Assembly: GCA_003510795.1 (NCBI GenBank)
Contig: DOKP01000090.1
Span: 1,274-10,359 of the forward strand
Origin: Candidatus Moraniibacteriota bacterium
GTDB taxonomy: Bacteria > Patescibacteriota > Minisyncoccia > Moranbacterales > UBA9337
Reading direction: 5' to 3'
DNA: 9,086 nucleotides
The notes under the pieces were generated by a model, which saw only the letters and a program-made list of their open reading frames with translations, did no database searches and was not told the origin of the DNA. A program made the translations under genes and the position numbers. This document shows, piece after piece, positions 6,521-9,086 of this stretch. Position 1 is the first letter of the stretch. The number at the start of each line of letters is the position of its first letter.

Positions 6521-6525
6521 ACATA
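6498..6525. repeat. Tandem CATATTAG/AACATATT short repeat
   Basis: Three consecutive CATATTA units lie upstream of the ABC exporter promoter. This is a simple direct array with no coding potential. The flanking sequence from 6526 to 6561 shows no other feature. Confidence 0.5.
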
Positions 6526-6561
6526 AAAAAATTAAAAAATTCTCTATCTTCGCAACCTTAG

Positions 6562-6613
6562 TTTGTCTTCGCGAAGAAATTTGGTACTCCAAATTTCTGT
6601 GGCGATCCAGGAA
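6562..6613. repeat. Cloverleaf-like element, copy D (left half only)
   Basis: It begins with TTTGTCTTCGCGAAG (6562-6576), followed by a perfect 9-bp hairpin GAAATTTGG/CCAAATTTC (6576-6584/6589-6597) around TACT (6585-6588), and then GTGGCGATCCAGGAA (6599-6613). The matching right half is absent. The copy ends three bases before the GIY-YIG stop codon, in the same orientation as the left half at 6948. The nuclease gene is thus bracketed by direct copies of this module. Confidence 0.75.
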
Positions 6614-6615
6614 TT

Positions 6616-6918
6616 TTATCCGCTTTCAATCATTCTGTCATATAAGTCACACCATGTAGCATTTTCTTTTTCAATTAATTTTATCTTTTTATTTCTTGAT
6701 CCAGATTTAAGCTGTTTTTCTCTTAAAATAGCAGCTTCCATGGAGGGGCAAACTTCATAATAAACTAAATTATGAACTTTATATTTTTTTGTAAAACCAT
6801 CCACTAAATTATTTTTATGTTCGTAAATTCTTTTTTGAAGGTTGCTTGTAACTCCTACGTACAAAGTTCCGTTTCTTTCTGAGGCTAAAATATAAATGCA
6901 AGGAATTTTATTATACAT
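6616..6918 (-). CDS. Small GIY-YIG nuclease domain protein (UPF0213/YhbQ-like)
   Basis: The 100-residue protein is a stand-alone GIY-YIG domain. The motif pair appears as C-I-YIL (7-11) and LYVGVTSNLQKRIYEHK (19-35), which gives the YVG ('YIG') strand and the catalytic arginine R30. The helix residue H34 and the typical downstream segment TKKYKVHNLVYYE (43-55) are present, and the conserved metal-binding glutamate is E62 or E67 in SMEAAILREKQLK. Family members hydrolyse DNA through one Mg2+; physiological roles of these short versions are mostly unknown. The ATG start fits the domain edge, and the leader is pure A/T with no Shine-Dalgarno. Palindromic repeat modules sit immediately at its 3' end and 30 bases from its 5' end, suggesting it travels with, or acts on, these repeats. 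This link is inferred. Confidence 0.88.
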   Translation of the reverse strand: MYNKIPCIYILASERNGTLYVGVTSNLQKRIYEHKNNLVDGFTKKYKVHNLVYYEVCPSMEAAILREKQLKSGSRNKKIKLIEKENATWCDLYDRMIESG

Positions 6919-6947
6919 TTTTTTATATTTTTATTTTTTTTATTTCT

Positions 6948-7120
6948 CGTCTTCGCGAAGGAGTTTTGTACTCAAAACGACTGTGGCGATCCAGGAAAAT
7001 ATACCGTATTTCTGGATTGCCACGTCAGGAGTACCTTCCTCGCAAAGACGGGAAAGAGAGGTTCTTATACGGCGGGAGTTTAAAATCATCCACAGGGATA
7101 ATTTCAAGTCTCGCAAAGAC
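6948..7120. repeat. Cloverleaf-like palindromic element, copy E (with tail module)
   Basis: The outer stem CGTCTTCGCGA (6948-6958) pairs with TCGCAAAGACG (7040-7050) with one mismatch. The left hairpin 6963-6968/6973-6978 is 6 base pairs around TACT. The central stem 6983-6997 pairs with 7009-7023 with two G-T pairs, and AGGA/TCCT forms a small right arm. The tail (7050-7120) contains a 9-position hairpin 7083-7091/7096-7104 with loop ACAG, and then a second CTCGCAAAGAC (7110-7120). The tail ends eight bases from the glycosidase stop codon. It is the nearest relative of the copy at 612-788. Confidence 0.8.
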
Positions 7121-7127
7121 GCCACAT

Positions 7128-8411
7128 TTAGTTTTCAGAATTTTCCGCTATTATCTTCTTATACACATAAAAGCTTTTTCTCGGTTTGCGTTCTAAAGTT
7201 TTGTGATCAATTTCAATTAGACCAAAGCGGGGCCAAAAACCCCTCATTTCCACAAACTCAAAATTATCAATAAGTGACCAATGGAAATAACCCCTAATAT
7301 CTATACCATCAAGAATTGCTTTTTGTACAAATTTTAAATGCTCCTTTATGAATTTAGGCCGTTTTAAATCATCAGCATCGGCAATGCCATTTTCTGTAAT
7401 ATAAATCGGCTTCCCACTTTTTGATGCTCTTTTCAAAACATTGTATATTCCTTCTGGAAAAATCTGCCAGCCCAAATCACTTTGCAGTTTCGTGACTTTT
7501 TTATTTTCAAAAATCCCCCAAAAGTGTCCGCCTAATTTTAAATTTATAGAAAATAATTGATAATACTGAATCCCAAAAAAATCACAAGAATCATTAAATT
7601 TTTTAAAAAATCTATAATTAGCAAAATAATCCATTATTTTAGCAGCTAAGATATTCCAAGGTAAATTATTATACGGTTTTATATCAAACATGAAATGGGA
7701 ACAACCTATTTGAAAATCCGAAGAAATTGATTTAGCAAGTTTATAGGAATCTTTTTGGGCTTGCATCAAATTTTTAAAAGCAGCATTAGCAACAATCTTA
7801 CTTTTAATTCCTGGTGGCTGATTGCCAAATAAATATCCCAATGAAACTTCTGTTCCAGGCTCATTTAAGGGCATCCAAAATTTAACCAAATCCTTATATT
7901 CATCAAAAATGCGCTCTGCATATCTCAAATAATATTTAACAGTATCTTTATTTTCCCAAGCACCCATTTTCCCAATCCAAATAGGATTGGGCCAATGCCA
8001 CAGCGTAACAAATGGTTCCAGACCTCTTTCTTGTAAGGCCATTAAAACTTGCCGATAATGTTCAATTTCCTTTTCATCAAATTTTCCTTCCTCCGGCTCG
8101 ATGCGCGACCATTCAATAGAAAATCGATGAGCGTTGTGTCCGCCAACTTTCGCTAAATCAAAATCTTCTTCGTAACGATTATAATGATCACAAGCTCGAC
8201 CAGAAATGTAGTTTTTTGAATCAAACATTTCAGGAAATTTTTCCTGTTGCCATTTTTCCCATTTTTTGCCAGCTCCTTGAGATAGCCTATCGGCATTATC
8301 TTTCTCCCACTGCGTCCAATCATTATTAGTCCCTCCCTCAACCTGATGAGCGGAAGTTGCTGCTCCCCATAAAAACCCTTTGGGAAATTTTAGATTTTGT
8401 TTTTTATCCAT
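7128..8411 (-). CDS. Glycoside hydrolase family 1 (beta-glucosidase/beta-glycosidase)
   Basis: From the ATG at 8409-8411 this is a 427-residue GH1 TIM barrel. It opens with FPKGFLWGAATSAHQVEGG (9-27) and has the FVTLWHWPNP strand (134-143), the acid/base motif WMPLNEP with E184, the nucleophile motif YITENG with E340, and the end segment HWSLIDNFEFVEMRG (377-391) followed by RFGLIEID. GH1 enzymes remove beta-linked sugars (glucosides, galactosides, 6-phospho forms) with retention. There is no signal peptide, so a cytoplasmic site is expected. The open frame reaches a GTG at 8459, but that adds a proline-rich stretch outside the domain and 56 bases of overlap. The ATG overlaps the upstream glycosyltransferase stop by 8 bases (ATGGATAA), suggesting translational coupling. 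Exact substrate is not readable from sequence. Confidence 0.92.
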   Translation of the reverse strand: MDKKQNLKFPKGFLWGAATSAHQVEGGTNNDWTQWEKDNADRLSQGAGKKWEKWQQEKFPEMFDSKNYISGRACDHYNRYEEDFDLAKVGGHNAHRFSIEWSRIEPEEGKFDEKEIEHYRQVLMALQERGLEPFVTLWHWPNPIWIGKMGAWENKDTVKYYLRYAERIFDEYKDLVKFWMPLNEPGTEVSLGYLFGNQPPGIKSKIVANAAFKNLMQAQKDSYKLAKSISSDFQIGCSHFMFDIKPYNNLPWNILAAKIMDYFANYRFFKKFNDSCDFFGIQYYQLFSINLKLGGHFWGIFENKKVTKLQSDLGWQIFPEGIYNVLKRASKSGKPIYITENGIADADDLKRPKFIKEHLKFVQKAILDGIDIRGYFHWSLIDNFEFVEMRGFWPRFGLIEIDHKTLERKPRKSFYVYKKIIAENSEN

Positions 8412-9060
8412 TTTTTCTATATTTAAGTTGTTTATAGGGTCCGGGGGTAGCTGTGTCACGCCAGTGTATCCATTGCCTTACTAAACCCCAAAATCCCAAT
8501 CCATGTGAATGACAAACTGAAACTTTAGGATCACAAACAATTTTATATCCTTTTTCTAGCCAATACTTCGCCCATTCTCCGTCTTCCCCACCTTTTCCAT
8601 ATTCTTCATTTAAATTTCTTTTTTCCCAAAGATCTCTTCGAATAATGGCATTAGTGAATCCCAAAACTCCCATTTTTGATTTCTTTATCAGCACCTTCTC
8701 TTTCTTTTGCCAAATTATATTAAAAAGTATTTTCTCCCAAATTGTTGCATCCGGAAGCGCCACCACATTGCCATAAACACCCGCCACATTGTCATTTTCA
8801 AAGTCATTTATCCCATCTTCTAACCAAGTAGAAGAAGTTACTATAGAATGGGCGCTTAGAAAAACAAAATATTTTTCAGCTACAGAATTTTTACAACCCA
8901 AATTAAGTGCGTAAGGATAAGAAAATTCTTCCGGCTTTATTTTAATTATTTTAACTGGAAATTTTTCCGCTATGCCAAGAGTCTTATCTGTTGAACCCGA
9001 ATCTACTACAATAACTTCAAAATCTTCTATAAGTCTGCGCAAAAATTTTCTTCCAAGCAT
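8404..9060 (-). CDS. Family 2 glycosyltransferase, N-terminus lost to an apparent frameshift
   Basis: The 218 residues read here are the main part of a GT-A fold family 2 glycosyltransferase: DFEVIVVDSGSTDKT (13-27, nucleotide-sugar binding), EEFSYPYALNLGC (44-56), FVFLSAHSIVTSSTWLEDG (66-84; SAH in place of the usual DxD region), and the acceptor/catalytic loop GEDGEWAKYWLEKGYKIVCDP (from about 158). Such enzymes add sugars to lipids or polysaccharides at the inner membrane face. The usual first strand and 'NEExWIGxCL' helix are missing from this frame; a TAA lies directly before the ATG at 9060. That missing piece is found in another frame at 9027-9086. The gene is therefore probably one longer frame broken by one base, either in the genome or in the assembly. 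It overlaps the GH1 start by 8 bases. Confidence 0.8.
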   Translation of the reverse strand: MLGRKFLRRLIEDFEVIVVDSGSTDKTLGIAEKFPVKIIKIKPEEFSYPYALNLGCKNSVAEKYFVFLSAHSIVTSSTWLEDGINDFENDNVAGVYGNVVALPDATIWEKILFNIIWQKKEKVLIKKSKMGVLGFTNAIIRRDLWEKRNLNEEYGKGGEDGEWAKYWLEKGYKIVCDPKVSVCHSHGLGFWGLVRQWIHWRDTATPGPYKQLKYRKNG

Positions 9061-9086
9061 TTACCTATCCATTTTTCTTCATTTTT
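9027..9086 (-). pseudogene. Out-of-frame N-terminal fragment of the family 2 glycosyltransferase (partial)
   Basis: Reading from the window edge in a frame shifted from the main glycosyltransferase frame gives K-NEEKWIGKCLEENF-CADL and then TAG at 9027-9029. NEEKWIGKCLE is the standard conserved segment just before 'FEVIVVDSGS' in this family. Adding one base to the A4T5 tract (9041-9049) would join it as NEEKWIGKCLEENFLRRLIE to the downstream DFEVIVVD. The rest of the N-terminus lies beyond the window. Confidence 0.7.

Noticed and set aside
6616..6918. Homing endonuclease within an intron or intein
   Set aside because: The gene is a free-standing domain in intergenic DNA, with no split host gene, intron core or splice motifs around it.
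612..7120. CRISPR array
   Set aside because: The repeats are few, widely and irregularly spaced, internally palindromic and not separated by uniform spacers; no cas gene is present.
6940..7125. 61-codon open frame on the minus strand through repeat copy E
   Set aside because: Same reason: it follows the repeat boundaries and has no protein-family features.
6896..7273. 125-codon plus-strand frame across the repeat and the glycosidase 3' end
   Set aside because: It runs through low-complexity DNA, the repeat and the antisense of a clear GH1 gene.

Overview
The window is AT-rich, and every recognisable gene lies on the minus strand, separated by long non-coding gaps packed with short palindromic and AT-rich repeats. 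Compact genes, a simple four-subunit-type ferredoxin oxidoreductase, a MacB-like ABC exporter, sugar-handling genes, a small GIY-YIG nuclease and many small dispersed palindromes together suggest a member of the Candidate Phyla Radiation (Patescibacteria, e.g. a Parcubacteria-like lineage). This placement is inference; no rRNA or marker gene is present. The genes read well with standard stop codons, TGA included.

Reading in the direction of transcription (high to low coordinates): a family-2 glycosyltransferase enters from the right edge with an apparent single-base frameshift near its N-terminus, and its stop overlaps the start of a GH1 beta-glycosidase. Next come a large palindromic repeat (6948-7120), a 100-residue GIY-YIG nuclease (6616-6918) and a second, half-copy of that repeat (6562-6613). 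An ABC exporter pair follows: a MacB/LolD-type ATPase with an unusual duplicated C-terminal domain (5122-6438) and an FtsX/MacB-type permease (3717-4922). Then come three subunits of pyruvate:ferredoxin oxidoreductase (gamma 3010-3582, delta 2401-2661, alpha 868-2052), each separated by about 350 bases of repeat-bearing DNA. The catalytic, thiamine-diphosphate-binding beta subunit is not in the window. Last is a small MazG-like protein (170-460) with degenerate metal ligands, bracketed by AT-rich repeats.

The most interesting structure is the repeat family. Two near-complete copies (612-788 and 6948-7120), one compact copy (2183-2302) and two partial or rearranged copies (4977-5070 and 6562-6613) share an outer stem, a left side hairpin, a central stem and a short right arm, so each complete copy can fold into a cloverleaf-like cruciform. 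In four copies the left hairpin has a different stem sequence but keeps full pairing around an invariant TACT loop. This compensatory change argues that structure, not sequence, is conserved. A tail module in two copies has a further covarying hairpin. The GIY-YIG gene lies between two directly repeated left halves of this element, which makes it a candidate partner enzyme, by analogy with REP elements and their RAYT transposases. That pairing is a hypothesis.

Other repeats (the TGTCATTCCGAG-type palindrome, and 'GAAATTT', 'AGTATTTGGTAT' and 'GTTAATTC' arrays) fill most remaining gaps and have run into the 5' ends of coding frames, so several annotated starts need care.
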